From: Pseudomonas sp. MYb60
GTDB lineage: Bacteria > Pseudomonadota > Gammaproteobacteria > Pseudomonadales > Pseudomonadaceae
Assembly (NCBI RefSeq): GCF_002979555.1
Contig: NZ_PCOZ01000006.1
Location: 330,094-394,093, forward strand
Length of the DNA: 64,000 nucleotides
Direction of reading: 5' to 3'
Position 1 is the stretch's first letter. Every line of letters begins with the position of its first letter. Shown here in pieces: positions 36,359-44,486 of this stretch. Both the position numbers and the translations under genes were made by a program. The notes beneath the pieces were generated by a model. The model was not told where the DNA came from. It worked only from the letters and a program-made list of their open reading frames with translations, and made no database searches.

Positions 36359-37285
36359 TCACGTTGATATTCCATTTTGTTCATGTAGGAATTTACGTAA
36401 TGTTTCTTGCTCGGCAGGGCTGGCACTGTTGAAGATCCGCTGCACTTGCTCCAACGGCGACCCGGCAACCGGCAGGTTCAGGTGCTCCGGCAAAATCTCG
36501 TCGCCACTACTGACTAACAATGCAAAGTGAATAACGTTTTCCAGCTCGCGGGTATTACCCGGCCAGCTGTGATGCTCCAGCACCTGCTGGGCGGCGTCGC
36601 TGATCAGCGGCACCGGCAAATCCAGGCGCTGGCTGTAGATGCCGAGGAAATATTCGGCCAACGACAGGATGTCGCCGACCCGCTCGCGCAGCGCCGGCAA
36701 CTCCAGCTGGCCTTCGCTCAGGTAATGGAACAAGCGCTCATGAAACTTGCCCGCCGCCACGGCCTGGGCTAGGTCGATGCTGGTGGCGGCAACCAAACGC
36801 ACATCTACCGGGCTCGGCTGATGGGCACCGACGCGGGTGACTTCATGATTTTCCAACGCGGCGAGCAACTTGACCTGAATCGGCAACGGCAAGTCGCCGA
36901 TCTCGTCCAGGTACAAAGTGCCGCCGTTGGCAGAACCAAACCAGCCAGCCCGGCTGCTGGCCGCGCCACTGTGGCTACCGGCTGCGTAGCCGAATAATTC
37001 GGCGTCGGCATACGTGGGGCTGATGGCCCCGCAATTGACCGACACGAACAGCCCGCTGCGGTCGCTACCCCGGTGAATGTGGCGCGCCAACAACTCCTTA
37101 CCGCTGCCGGTCTCGCCGCGAATCAACACCGGCAAGGCACGGGGGGCGAGGCTTTCGAGGTCTTCGCGCAGCTGGCGCGAGCGCGGGTCGACAAACACCA
37201 GCGCCTTGGCGCGGATGCTCAGCGGGCTTTTATCGGCGTCGGGGAAGGTCAGCAGTGGCTGGCCGTAGGTTTCATGCAGACTCAT
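36359..37285 (-). CDS. Short sigma-54 interacting AAA+ regulator, atypical (SfnR-like context)
   Basis: The 308-residue protein is a bacterial enhancer-binding protein without an N-terminal sensor domain. Walker A GETGSGKE is at 57-64 and Walker B GGTLYLDEIGD at 121-131. The loop that should read GAFTGA is GSHSGA at 103-108. After the AAA+ lid (SWPGNTRELENVIHFALL) there are about 50 residues ending QNGIST, with no recognisable Fis-type helix-turn-helix, and non-coding AT-rich sequence follows. The ATG at 37283-37285 has GGGAGC just upstream. Sulfur neighbours recall SfnR, which also lacks a sensor domain. Whether it can activate sigma-54 is uncertain given the altered loop. Confidence 0.8.
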   Translation of the reverse strand: MSLHETYGQPLLTFPDADKSPLSIRAKALVFVDPRSRQLREDLESLAPRALPVLIRGETGSGKELLARHIHRGSDRSGLFVSVNCGAISPTYADAELFGYAAGSHSGAASSRAGWFGSANGGTLYLDEIGDLPLPIQVKLLAALENHEVTRVGAHQPSPVDVRLVAATSIDLAQAVAAGKFHERLFHYLSEGQLELPALRERVGDILSLAEYFLGIYSQRLDLPVPLISDAAQQVLEHHSWPGNTRELENVIHFALLVSSGDEILPEHLNLPVAGSPLEQVQRIFNSASPAEQETLRKFLHEQNGIST

Positions 37286-37332
37286 GGCAGGCTCCCGCCC
37301 CAATCCACTCAGGGACGGGGCGTTGAAAATAA

Positions 37333-37914
37333 TCAGGCAGTGCGCCGGGCGTGGTGCTCAAGGCGGCTCTGCAGGCGATAGAGGTAAGCAAAACCCTGCT
37401 CCCAGCGCTGGTGGCCGGACTTCACATTGATATGCCCGGCGCCCGACAGGATGCCGGCTTCGGCACCCCAGTTACGCGCCAACTCCAGGGCCCGTGGGGC
37501 GCTGACGGCGGCGTCGTTATCAGAGCTGACTACCTGGCTGGGAAACGGCAACAGGGTGGTGGGAATCGGTGCGAAATTACGCAAGGCAGGTGAGCAGGCC
37601 GGCCGTTCGACATCGGCCGGGGCCACCAGCAAGGCACCCCGCACCTGACGCAGAAATTGCAGAGGCGCCGTCGCCGCCCAATGCGCCACCGTGATGCAAC
37701 CCAGGCTATGAGCAATGAGGATCACCGGCGTGCTGTCGGCTGCGATGGCCTCGGCCAGTGCCGCCACCCAGTCTTCGCGACGCGGGGTCAGCCAATCGGC
37801 CTGCTCCACGCGGGCGCTGTTGGGCAGGCTGTTCTGCCAGTGACTTTGCCAATGATCTTCTGGCGATCCTTGCCAGCCCGGCACGATCAGATAACGAATC
37901 GACTCGCTGTGCAT
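37333..37914 (-). CDS. RBBP9/YdeN-family alpha/beta hydrolase
   Basis: The 193-residue serine hydrolase starts RYLIVPGWQGSPEDHWQ, typical of RBBP9/YdeN. The nucleophile is in LIAHSLGCITVAHWA (Ser about residue 70), the Asp in VVSSDNDAAV and the His in GAGHINVKSG. The natural substrate of such bacterial enzymes is not known. It is 47 bases upstream of the sigma-54 regulator gene on the same strand and may be co-transcribed with it. Upstream at 37970-37985 is TATTC-N6-GAATA. Confidence 0.87.
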   Translation of the reverse strand: MHSESIRYLIVPGWQGSPEDHWQSHWQNSLPNSARVEQADWLTPRREDWVAALAEAIAADSTPVILIAHSLGCITVAHWAATAPLQFLRQVRGALLVAPADVERPACSPALRNFAPIPTTLLPFPSQVVSSDNDAAVSAPRALELARNWGAEAGILSGAGHINVKSGHQRWEQGFAYLYRLQSRLEHHARRTA

Positions 37915-38034
37915 GGGTGTGCCCTCCTGCAGCGTTTAACGTTGCTGACCAGTATAGGGACGCGGTTTATATTCGTTAAGGAATAAGAAGCTATTTATTA
38001 ATAACCAAAAACTCAAATCTGATGAATTTCAAAA

Positions 38035-38062
38035 TGTGGGAGGGGGCAAGCCCCCTCCCACA
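38035..38062. repeat. Single REP-type hairpin (perfect)
   Basis: TGTGGGAGGGGGC and GCCCCCTCCCACA are perfect arms around AA. It lies between two minus-strand genes in the 37915-38096 gap. Confidence 0.85.
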
Positions 38063-38096
38063 CTGACCTGGTTTCACAGTCCAATTGCAGTGGTTT

Positions 38097-38345
38097 TCAG
38101 GTCGTGAGCTGGGTCCGAGGCAGGCAGTCAAGGGTGCGATCTACCACCGTCTTGGCCATTTCCAGCAAATGCCACACCGCATGGACCTTCGCGCGGTCGT
38201 GCGGCTGCAGGTGCTCACAACAGTCCCACACTGTGGCCGAGGCACTATGGATCATGTGAGCGATATAAAGTTGGGCGTCTTCGAAACTGAGGTTTTCGTT
38301 GGCGACGAGGCAATCGAGGGGTGGATCGGGGAGTGCTTTGGTCAT
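38097..38345 (-). CDS. Small Pseudomonas hypothetical protein, DUF6124/DUF3077-like
   Basis: The 82-residue protein reads ENLSFEDAQLYIAHMIHSASATVWDC followed by ALWHLLEMAKTVVDRTLDCL-like helices (here beginning VWHLLEMAKT). The pattern of a two- or three-helix bundle ending in L-x-M-A-K-x-x-V-x-R-x-L is found in many small Pseudomonas proteins of unknown function. The ATG at 38343-38345 follows TTGGAGTT. No function is known. The gap from here to exbD (38346-38649) holds only the terminator noted separately. Confidence 0.65.
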   Translation of the reverse strand: MTKALPDPPLDCLVANENLSFEDAQLYIAHMIHSASATVWDCCEHLQPHDRAKVHAVWHLLEMAKTVVDRTLDCLPRTQLTT

Positions 38346-38593
38346 GGTGTAACTCCAATAGGAACACCAGCGCACCCGAGGGTGCCCCACGCACAGCCAC
38401 CATAACCGCGGATGTGAACCGTGTGCCTATTGAACTCAGGCTGCTAAACCCGATCACTGAAAACCAGCGACGGGCCGAAGACTAGCCATCCATTCCAACA
38501 GCCACAAGGCGGCGGGGATTGTCTCGGAAACGTCCTGCAATTTAAAGGGACACGACTTGCTGGCCCTTTACAAACCATGACGAGATTGGAGCA

Positions 38594-38631
38594 AAAAAAG
38601 GCCGCACCCTGCCAAGGAGACGGCCAAAAAA
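38594..38631 (-). terminator. Probable terminator of the tonB-exbB-exbD operon
   Basis: On the minus strand GGCCG and CGGCC pair around an internal loop and are followed by seven T. It lies 19 bases past the exbD stop. The stem is short, so strength is uncertain. Confidence 0.55.
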
Positions 38632-38649
38632 TTGTCGAGGCTTTTGCAT

Positions 38650-39051
38650 TCAACGGGCGGTAATCACCGACAGCTTGGTAATGCCCGCACGTTCGATCGA
38701 CGCCATGGCTCGCGCCACTTCGCCGTAGTTCACACCATCGTCAGCCTGCAGTTGCACCCGCACATCGGGGTCCTTGGCTTTCGCCGCCTGCAGGTTGAAT
38801 TCCAGCAGGTCCGGCTGGATTTCGTCCTTGTTGATAAACAGTTTGCCGGCGCCGTCGATGCTGACCACCAGCGGGTCCTTCTGCTCGACCGGGGCCACGG
38901 CCTCGGTCTTGGGCAGGTTGATCGGAATCGCGTTGGTCAGCAGCGGCGCGGTGACGATGAACACCACCAGCAGGACCAGCATCACGTCCACCAGCGGTGT
39001 GACGTTGATCTCGCTCAGTACCTCATCGCTGTCTTGCGTGGAGAAGGCCAT
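38650..39051 (-). CDS. exbD: Biopolymer transport protein ExbD
   Basis: The 133-residue protein has one N-terminal membrane segment (LVDVMLVLLVVFIVTAPLLT) with the essential Asp in VDVMLV, preceded by SEINVTPL. A periplasmic domain follows. It works with ExbB to energise TonB. It starts one base past the exbB stop and is the last gene of the operon. Confidence 0.93.
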   Translation of the reverse strand: MAFSTQDSDEVLSEINVTPLVDVMLVLLVVFIVTAPLLTNAIPINLPKTEAVAPVEQKDPLVVSIDGAGKLFINKDEIQPDLLEFNLQAAKAKDPDVRVQLQADDGVNYGEVARAMASIERAGITKLSVITAR

Positions 39052-39052
39052 C

Positions 39053-39772
39053 TCAGGACGCCTCCTTCACTTTCTGCGGGTTGCCGGCGGCGGATTTGCT
39101 CAGCGTCGGGTGCAGCAGCACGCGGAACGAATTTTTCTGCGCCAGGCTGTAGAAGTCGTGGGCGAAGTCGTCCAGGTCGGCGGCGGTCAGCTTGAGGCGA
39201 CGCAGGAAGTAGTTGTAGACCAGCACCGCCGGTACCGCGACGGCGATACCTACGCCCGTGGCAACCAGTGCGGCACCAATCGGGCCGGCGACGGTTTCGA
39301 GGCTGGCAGAACCGGCGGCGCTGATGCCCTTCAAGGCTTCCATGATGCCCCACACGGTGCCGAACAGGCCGATGAACGGCGAGGTGCTGCCGATACTGGC
39401 GACCACGGCCAGGCCGGTTTCCAGGGAGCGCCGTTCACGAACGATCTGCTGGCGCAGGGCGCGTTCGAGACGGTCCTGATGGTTGATCGCCTGGCTCAGG
39501 TCGGCAGCGTGTGGGGTTTCGCCCACCTGGATTGCGGCATAACCCGCCTGGGCCACACGGGCTGCGGCGCCGGGTTGGGTTTCAGCCAGCTCGGCGGCCG
39601 AGTCGAGACTCGACGCCGCCCAGAACTGTTTGTGGAGTTTGCGATCCTGCGCCTTGAGGCGGCCGAACTGCACACCCTTGAGCAGGGCCAGGCCCCAAGT
39701 GGCGATCGAAAAGACCACCAGCAGCCAGATCACCGCGCTTTCGATGGATTCAAGTGGAGATGCTAATGCCAT
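39053..39772 (-). CDS. exbB: Biopolymer transport proton channel ExbB
   Basis: The 239-residue inner-membrane protein has three hydrophobic segments: residues 10-30 (AVIWLLVVFSIATWGLALLK), GLAVVASIGSTSPFIGLFGTVWGI, and ATGVGIAVAVPAVLVYNYFL. These are the MotA/TolQ/ExbB signature. The start at 39770-39772 (MALASPLESIESAVIW) has AGAGGGAA upstream; an earlier in-frame start adds 13 residues with no support. It forms the proton-conducting complex for TonB-dependent uptake of iron chelates and other substrates. Confidence 0.93.
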   Translation of the reverse strand: MALASPLESIESAVIWLLVVFSIATWGLALLKGVQFGRLKAQDRKLHKQFWAASSLDSAAELAETQPGAAARVAQAGYAAIQVGETPHAADLSQAINHQDRLERALRQQIVRERRSLETGLAVVASIGSTSPFIGLFGTVWGIMEALKGISAAGSASLETVAGPIGAALVATGVGIAVAVPAVLVYNYFLRRLKLTAADLDDFAHDFYSLAQKNSFRVLLHPTLSKSAAGNPQKVKEAS

Positions 39773-39826
39773 GATGTGTTCCCTCTGTGCAGGTCGCGGC
39801 GTGTGCAACACACCGCAGCCGAATAG

Positions 39827-40639
39827 TTAGTGAATCTTGAAATCGATCGGTACGCTGACCCAGCCGTCCTGCGCTACATCGCCCTGCTTGGCCGGCACGA
39901 AGCTCCAGCGCTTCACGGCGGTCAGTGCGGCGTCGTCGAGTTGCTGGCGACCGCTGCTCTTCTGGACCTGGATCTCACCCGGCTTGCCGCTGGCCAGCAC
40001 ATGCACCCGCAGCAACACCGTGCCTTCCCAACCGCGACGCTGAGCCAGTGACGGATATTCCGGCGCCGGGTTCTTCAGGTAAGCGGCGTTGGCCGAAGCC
40101 GGTGTGACCGGGGCTGGGGCCGGTGGAGCAGGTGGTGCGGGCGGTGCAGGTGTCGGCGGTGCTGGCGGTTGCTCGACCGGTTTGGGTGCGGGCTGCGGCT
40201 TGGGCACCGGCTTCGGCACGGGCTTGGGTTTGGGAATCGGTTTTTTCGGCGCCGGCTTGGCGGCCAATTCGTCCACCACGGGCGGTGGTGGCTCGACCAC
40301 CGGCGGCGGCGGTGGTGGCGGCGCAGGCGGTGGCGGTTCGACCACAGGCGGCGCCGGCTGGGAAAATTCGATGGTCATCGGCGGAATTTCCGGCGGCACG
40401 ATCGGCAGCACCGGGGTCGGCTTCTGCGCCACCCAGTAGATCACTGCGCCGTGCAGGGCCAGGGCCAGCAAACCGAGCAGAATCCCCTCGCGGCGACTCA
40501 AGATGCCCTTGGGGGTTTTCTGCGTTCGCAGTTGCCCCAACGGCGCACGGTGCGGCCGGCCAAGGTCGACCAACTCACCACCCGGTGCCTGGCGCCACGG
40601 CGCCTCGTGTGCACTGGCGGCGGTCTGGACATTGCCCAT
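39827..40639 (-). CDS. tonB: TonB energy transducer
   Basis: The 270-residue protein has an N-terminal cytoplasmic part of about 50 residues, longer than in E. coli TonB, then a membrane anchor (GILLGLLALALHGAVIYWVA). A long Pro-rich spacer (about residues 80-185) follows, with runs of PPPPP and KPKPVPKP, and a C-terminal TonB domain (YPSLAQRRGWEGTVLLRVHV to VPIDFKIH). The extended N-terminus resembles Pseudomonas TonB proteins. AGGGAG precedes the ATG at 40637-40639. It leads tonB-exbB-exbD. I see no convincing Fur box upstream. Confidence 0.92.
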   Translation of the reverse strand: MGNVQTAASAHEAPWRQAPGGELVDLGRPHRAPLGQLRTQKTPKGILSRREGILLGLLALALHGAVIYWVAQKPTPVLPIVPPEIPPMTIEFSQPAPPVVEPPPPAPPPPPPPVVEPPPPVVDELAAKPAPKKPIPKPKPVPKPVPKPQPAPKPVEQPPAPPTPAPPAPPAPPAPAPVTPASANAAYLKNPAPEYPSLAQRRGWEGTVLLRVHVLASGKPGEIQVQKSSGRQQLDDAALTAVKRWSFVPAKQGDVAQDGWVSVPIDFKIH

Positions 40640-40879
40640 TGATTCACTCCCTACGGTTTTAAAACAAAAAAACCGACAGGCCTGCATGGAAGGCCGTCGA
40701 GGGCTGAATCATCGGGGCCAGACGCTTATCTCTTAAAGTAATCTTTAAAGTTATACATAGACCCAAACCGAATAAACAAAACAAGCTGAAACGTCAAAGC
40801 CCCGTTCTGTGCGGGCTGGCGAGCAGCACGAATTTTTCGATGCTTTTCAGGCATACAAAATATTCGGCAAAGGCATCGC

Positions 40880-41731
40880 TCAATGCGGGTTGTTCGCGCA
40901 CAAATCGAGCAATTGGCGCTGCAGGCTCTGCCCTGATGCGCCCAGGCCAGTCCGGGCGTACAGCGCCAGGCGCACACCTTGCACTGACGGCAAACCGCAG
41001 TCCGGCCCCAGCACCACATGCCCCGGCTGTACCACCCGGGTCGGCAACAGGCTGATGCCCAACCCGGCCGCCACCGCCGAACACACACTGGCGAGGCTCG
41101 CGCTGGAATAGCCGATGCGCCAGCGCCAGCCCGCCACTTCCAGGTGCTGCAACATTTCATTGCGATACAGGCCCCCCACCGGAAAGGCCACCAAGGGCAA
41201 GGGGTCGCGTCCCAGTGACGGCGTGCTGCGGCTGTCCACCCAACACAGCGGTTCTGGCCAGGAGGCGAGGCAGTCGTCGCTGTCACCCATTTGCTTGACC
41301 AACAGCACATCGAATTCGCCGCTGCGGTATTGGCGTTGCAACTCGGGGCCCAGGCCGCTGGTGACCTCCAGGCGTACCCGCGGATAGGCCAGCACAAAGG
41401 CGGAGAGCAACGGCATCAGGCGTTCGGCGGCGAAGTCTTCTGGCACACCGAGGCGCAGCACGCCGTCACTCTGCTGGTTGATCAGCACGTCGGCAGCCTC
41501 TTCATGCAGTGCCAGGATGCGCCGCGCGTAGGCCAGCAAGCGTTCTCCCTCGACGGTGGCCACCACGTGACGCTGATCGCGGTCGAGCAACTGGCACGCG
41601 ACGGCGTCTTCCAGACGGCGAATCTGCTGGCTCACGGTGGATTGGGTCAGGTGCAGGCGCTCAGCGGCGCGGGTGAAATTGCCGCAGTCCACCACGGCGA
41701 CAAAACTGCGTAACAACACGGGATCGAACAT
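40880..41731 (-). CDS. LysR-family transcriptional regulator
   Basis: The 283-residue regulator has an N-terminal winged helix-turn-helix (LRSFVAVVDCGNFTRAAERLHLTQSTVSQQIRRLE) and a periplasmic-binding-like effector domain from about residue 90. The start MFDPVLLRSF is typical; earlier in-frame starts exist up to 41755. It is divergent from the deaminase and MFS genes, with about 105 bases between, and probably controls them. The effector is unknown. Confidence 0.87.
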   Translation of the reverse strand: MFDPVLLRSFVAVVDCGNFTRAAERLHLTQSTVSQQIRRLEDAVACQLLDRDQRHVVATVEGERLLAYARRILALHEEAADVLINQQSDGVLRLGVPEDFAAERLMPLLSAFVLAYPRVRLEVTSGLGPELQRQYRSGEFDVLLVKQMGDSDDCLASWPEPLCWVDSRSTPSLGRDPLPLVAFPVGGLYRNEMLQHLEVAGWRWRIGYSSASLASVCSAVAAGLGISLLPTRVVQPGHVVLGPDCGLPSVQGVRLALYARTGLGASGQSLQRQLLDLCANNPH

Positions 41732-41835
41732 CGCGGCCACCATTGCATTTGCCACTGATTGGCATGGTTATATTTAATTTCAGAATACATCGGCGGCTGC
41801 GCATACTTCATCTTTCATCTTGCCGAGGCTATTTC

Positions 41836-42297
41836 ATGAGCGACGATCAACAGCATCTGCAACGCGCCATCGCGCTGGCGCACACCAATGTCGCCGAGGG
41901 TGGCCGCCCGTTCGGCGCGGTGCTGACGCGCCACGGCGTGGTGCTGGTTGAAGCCGTGAATGAGATCCACCTGACCCAGGACCCCACCGCCCACGCCGAG
42001 CTGCTGGCGATCCGCAAAGCCAGCCAGCAGGTAGGCGCACGCCTGGAGGGTTGCGTGATCTACGCCAGCGGCCAACCCTGCCCGATGTGCCTGAGCGCCA
42101 TGTACCTGTGTGGCGTGGAGCGGGTGGTGTTTGCGGCCAGCAACGCGATGGCCGAACCCTTCGGGCTGTCGACGGCGGCAATCGGCCAACAGGTCGGCTT
42201 GCCCCTCGGCGAACAGCGCTTGCCGATCCAGCACCTGCCCGATGCCGCGATGACCACGCTGTACCACCAATGGAAAACCCTGCATGACCCTCAATAA
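41836..42297 (+). CDS. Nucleoside/guanine deaminase family protein
   Basis: The 153-residue zinc deaminase has the HAE catalytic motif (DPTAHAELLAIRKAS) and the zinc-binding PCPMC motif (SGQPCPMCLSAMY). Length and GRPFGAVLTRHG fit guanine deaminase GuaD-like or related CMP/dCMP deaminases; TadA is less likely. It overlaps the MFS gene by 14 bases. Together with that transporter it may process an imported nitrogen heterocycle. Confidence 0.87.
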   Translation: MSDDQQHLQRAIALAHTNVAEGGRPFGAVLTRHGVVLVEAVNEIHLTQDPTAHAELLAIRKASQQVGARLEGCVIYASGQPCPMCLSAMYLCGVERVVFAASNAMAEPFGLSTAAIGQQVGLPLGEQRLPIQHLPDAAMTTLYHQWKTLHDPQ

Positions 42298-43453
42298 ATC
42301 CCTCGCCGGCTGGGGCCTGCTGGTGGTGCTCGGCCTGAATTTGCGGCCGATTCTCAGCTCCATCAGCCCGTTGCTCGGCGACATTCGCCTGGCCACCGGC
42401 CTGAGCTTCCAGAGCAGCGCCCTGCTCACCAGCCTGCCGGTGATTTGCATGGGCCTGGTGGCGCTGGTGGGCGTGCGTGTCGAGGCGCAACTGGGCGAAC
42501 GGCGCGGCATCGCCCTGGGCCTGATGATGATTCTGCTGGCGTGCCTGGCGCGCTGGCTGCTGGGCCAGGGCTCGACACTGCTGGTCACCGCGTTGCTGGG
42601 GGGTGCCGGCGTGGCGCTGATCCAGGCGCTGGTACCGGCGATGATCAAGCGCGAATTCCATCACCGCGTGCCCGTGGCGATGGGCGTGTATTCAGCCTCG
42701 CTGATGGCCGGCGGCGGTCTGGCCGCGTTGTTCAGCCCGTTGGTGGCCTCGCACTTCCAGGACTGGCAGGCCGGCTTGGGCGTGTGGCTGTTGCCCGCGC
42801 TGGGGGCGCTGTTGCTGTGGGCCTGGCTGCCCCTCGGCGCAGCCAAGGGCACAAAAGAGATTCCTGCGTTCAAGGGCCTGCGCAACCGCCGCGCGTGGCT
42901 GCTGGCGCTGTACTTCGGCCTGGTGAATTGCGGCTACATGAGCCTGGTGGCGTGGCTGCCGGCGTTCTATCAGCAATTGGGCTGGGGCGTGTTGCCCAGC
43001 GGTTCGCTGCTGGCGTTCATGACGATCTTCCAGGTGCTTGCCGCGCTGCTGATGCCGGTGCTGGCGCAACGCGGCGTGGACCGTCGGCCGCTGCTGTGGA
43101 TCAGCCTGCTGGCCCAGGCCATCGGCTACCTCGGCCTGATCATCGCGCCGCTGCAATTGACCCATGTGTGGGTGGCCTTGTGCGGCTTCGGCCTGGGCGC
43201 GTGTTTTGCCCTGAGCCTGCTGCTGACCCTCGACCACCATCGCGACCCGCGCCAGGCCGGGCAATTGGCCGCGTTTGTGCAGGGTGTGGGTTTCCTGATC
43301 AACGCCATTTCGCCGTGGATGACCGGCTGGTTGCGTCAGCTCACCGGCAACTTCGTCAGTGCCTGGGTGGTGCTGGCAGTCACCGCCGTGGCAATGCTGG
43401 TGGTAACCCGCGTGTTCCGCCCGGCCAGCTACCGCACGGCGCCTGCTCTATAG
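42284..43453 (+). CDS. MFS transporter, CynX/NimT family
   Basis: The 389-residue protein has twelve hydrophobic segments and the CynX-type N-terminus (LLVVLGLNLRPILSSISPLLGDI). CynX relatives are linked to cyanate or nitroimidazole transport; the substrate here is unknown. The start lies 14 bases inside the deaminase gene, so both are translated from one mRNA. The divergent LysR gene is the likely regulator. Confidence 0.87.
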   Translation: MTLNKSLAGWGLLVVLGLNLRPILSSISPLLGDIRLATGLSFQSSALLTSLPVICMGLVALVGVRVEAQLGERRGIALGLMMILLACLARWLLGQGSTLLVTALLGGAGVALIQALVPAMIKREFHHRVPVAMGVYSASLMAGGGLAALFSPLVASHFQDWQAGLGVWLLPALGALLLWAWLPLGAAKGTKEIPAFKGLRNRRAWLLALYFGLVNCGYMSLVAWLPAFYQQLGWGVLPSGSLLAFMTIFQVLAALLMPVLAQRGVDRRPLLWISLLAQAIGYLGLIIAPLQLTHVWVALCGFGLGACFALSLLLTLDHHRDPRQAGQLAAFVQGVGFLINAISPWMTGWLRQLTGNFVSAWVVLAVTAVAMLVVTRVFRPASYRTAPAL

Positions 43454-43550
43454 ATATGCATTTAAGATCTATATAAAACAATAATGCTTCATTGACGGAA
43501 TAAGCAGCACCCTTAAAATCCCGGTTCCCCTCTTGGACGCCGGGCTTTCC

Positions 43551-44486
43551 ATGGATCTTCGCCAACTGCGCTATTTCATTGCGCTGAACGAGCACCGCAG
43601 TTTCGTGCGCGCGGCCGACGCCATGGGTATCACGCAGCCGGCGTTCAGCCGCAGCATCCAGGGCCTGGAGCAGGAATTGGGCTGCGTGCTGGTCGACCGT
43701 GCCAACAAGGACTTGCGCCCCACGCCAGAAGGCCAGGTGGTGCTGCAACACGCCTTGAGCCTGGTGCAAGGCGCGGCGCTGCTCAGCCATGAAGTCACGC
43801 GCATGACCAAGCTCGATGCCGGCGAAGTCCGCTTGGGCAGCGATGCCGTGGCGGCGGTGCACCTGGTACCGCAGGCCATGGCGCGATTCATCACCACCTA
43901 CCCCAAGGTGCGCACCGGCCTGCAGGTGGATAACTGGGAAAAACTCGGGCGCAGCCTCAACCGCGAGGAGATCGAGTTTTTCATCGCCGATGTGCGCCAT
44001 TTCGAAGCCGACCCTAACTTCCAGACCCAGGCCCTGACGCCCCGGCGCAACGTGTTTTTCTGCCGCGCCGGGCACCCGCTGCTGGCCAAGGACAGCCTCT
44101 CCACCAACGATCTGTTTGGCTACCCGCTGGCCACGCCGCTGATCGCACCGGGCATTCGCAAGGTGCTGGCCAACCTCAGCGGGCGCATCGATTTTGCACC
44201 GGCCATCGAGATTGAGCAGTTCGCCGCACTGGCCAGCATCGTGCTTCAGTCGGACGCCATTGGCCTGGGCGCCGAAGACGCCTTCGTCACGGCATTCGCC
44301 AGCGGTGAGCTGAACGTGCTGCATTGGCGCAACCTGCCCCACAACCTCGACAGCCTCAACAACCGCTGCGGCGTGATCAGCCGCGCTGGGGTGCGCCTGT
44401 CACCTGCGGCGAAGGCGTTGATCGAGACCCTGCAGGCGGTGGAAAGCCAAGCCGATTGGCCCGCGCAAACGTCCCGAAGTCATTGA
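43551..44486 (+). CDS. LysR-family transcriptional regulator
   Basis: The 311-residue regulator begins MDLRQLRYFIALNEHRSFVR and has a helix-turn-helix (AADAMGITQPAFSRSIQGLE). The effector domain runs from about residue 90. Its last 37 codons overlap the 3' end of the convergent desaturase gene by 110 bases. Its target is not adjacent in the usual divergent arrangement, because the MFS gene reads towards it; it may act on distant genes. Confidence 0.86.
   Translation: MDLRQLRYFIALNEHRSFVRAADAMGITQPAFSRSIQGLEQELGCVLVDRANKDLRPTPEGQVVLQHALSLVQGAALLSHEVTRMTKLDAGEVRLGSDAVAAVHLVPQAMARFITTYPKVRTGLQVDNWEKLGRSLNREEIEFFIADVRHFEADPNFQTQALTPRRNVFFCRAGHPLLAKDSLSTNDLFGYPLATPLIAPGIRKVLANLSGRIDFAPAIEIEQFAALASIVLQSDAIGLGAEDAFVTAFASGELNVLHWRNLPHNLDSLNNRCGVISRAGVRLSPAAKALIETLQAVESQADWPAQTSRSH

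Noticed and set aside
40640..40760. Fur box upstream of tonB
   Set aside because: GATAAGC and similar words occur, but no 19-base GATAATGATAATCATTATC-like match could be found by eye.
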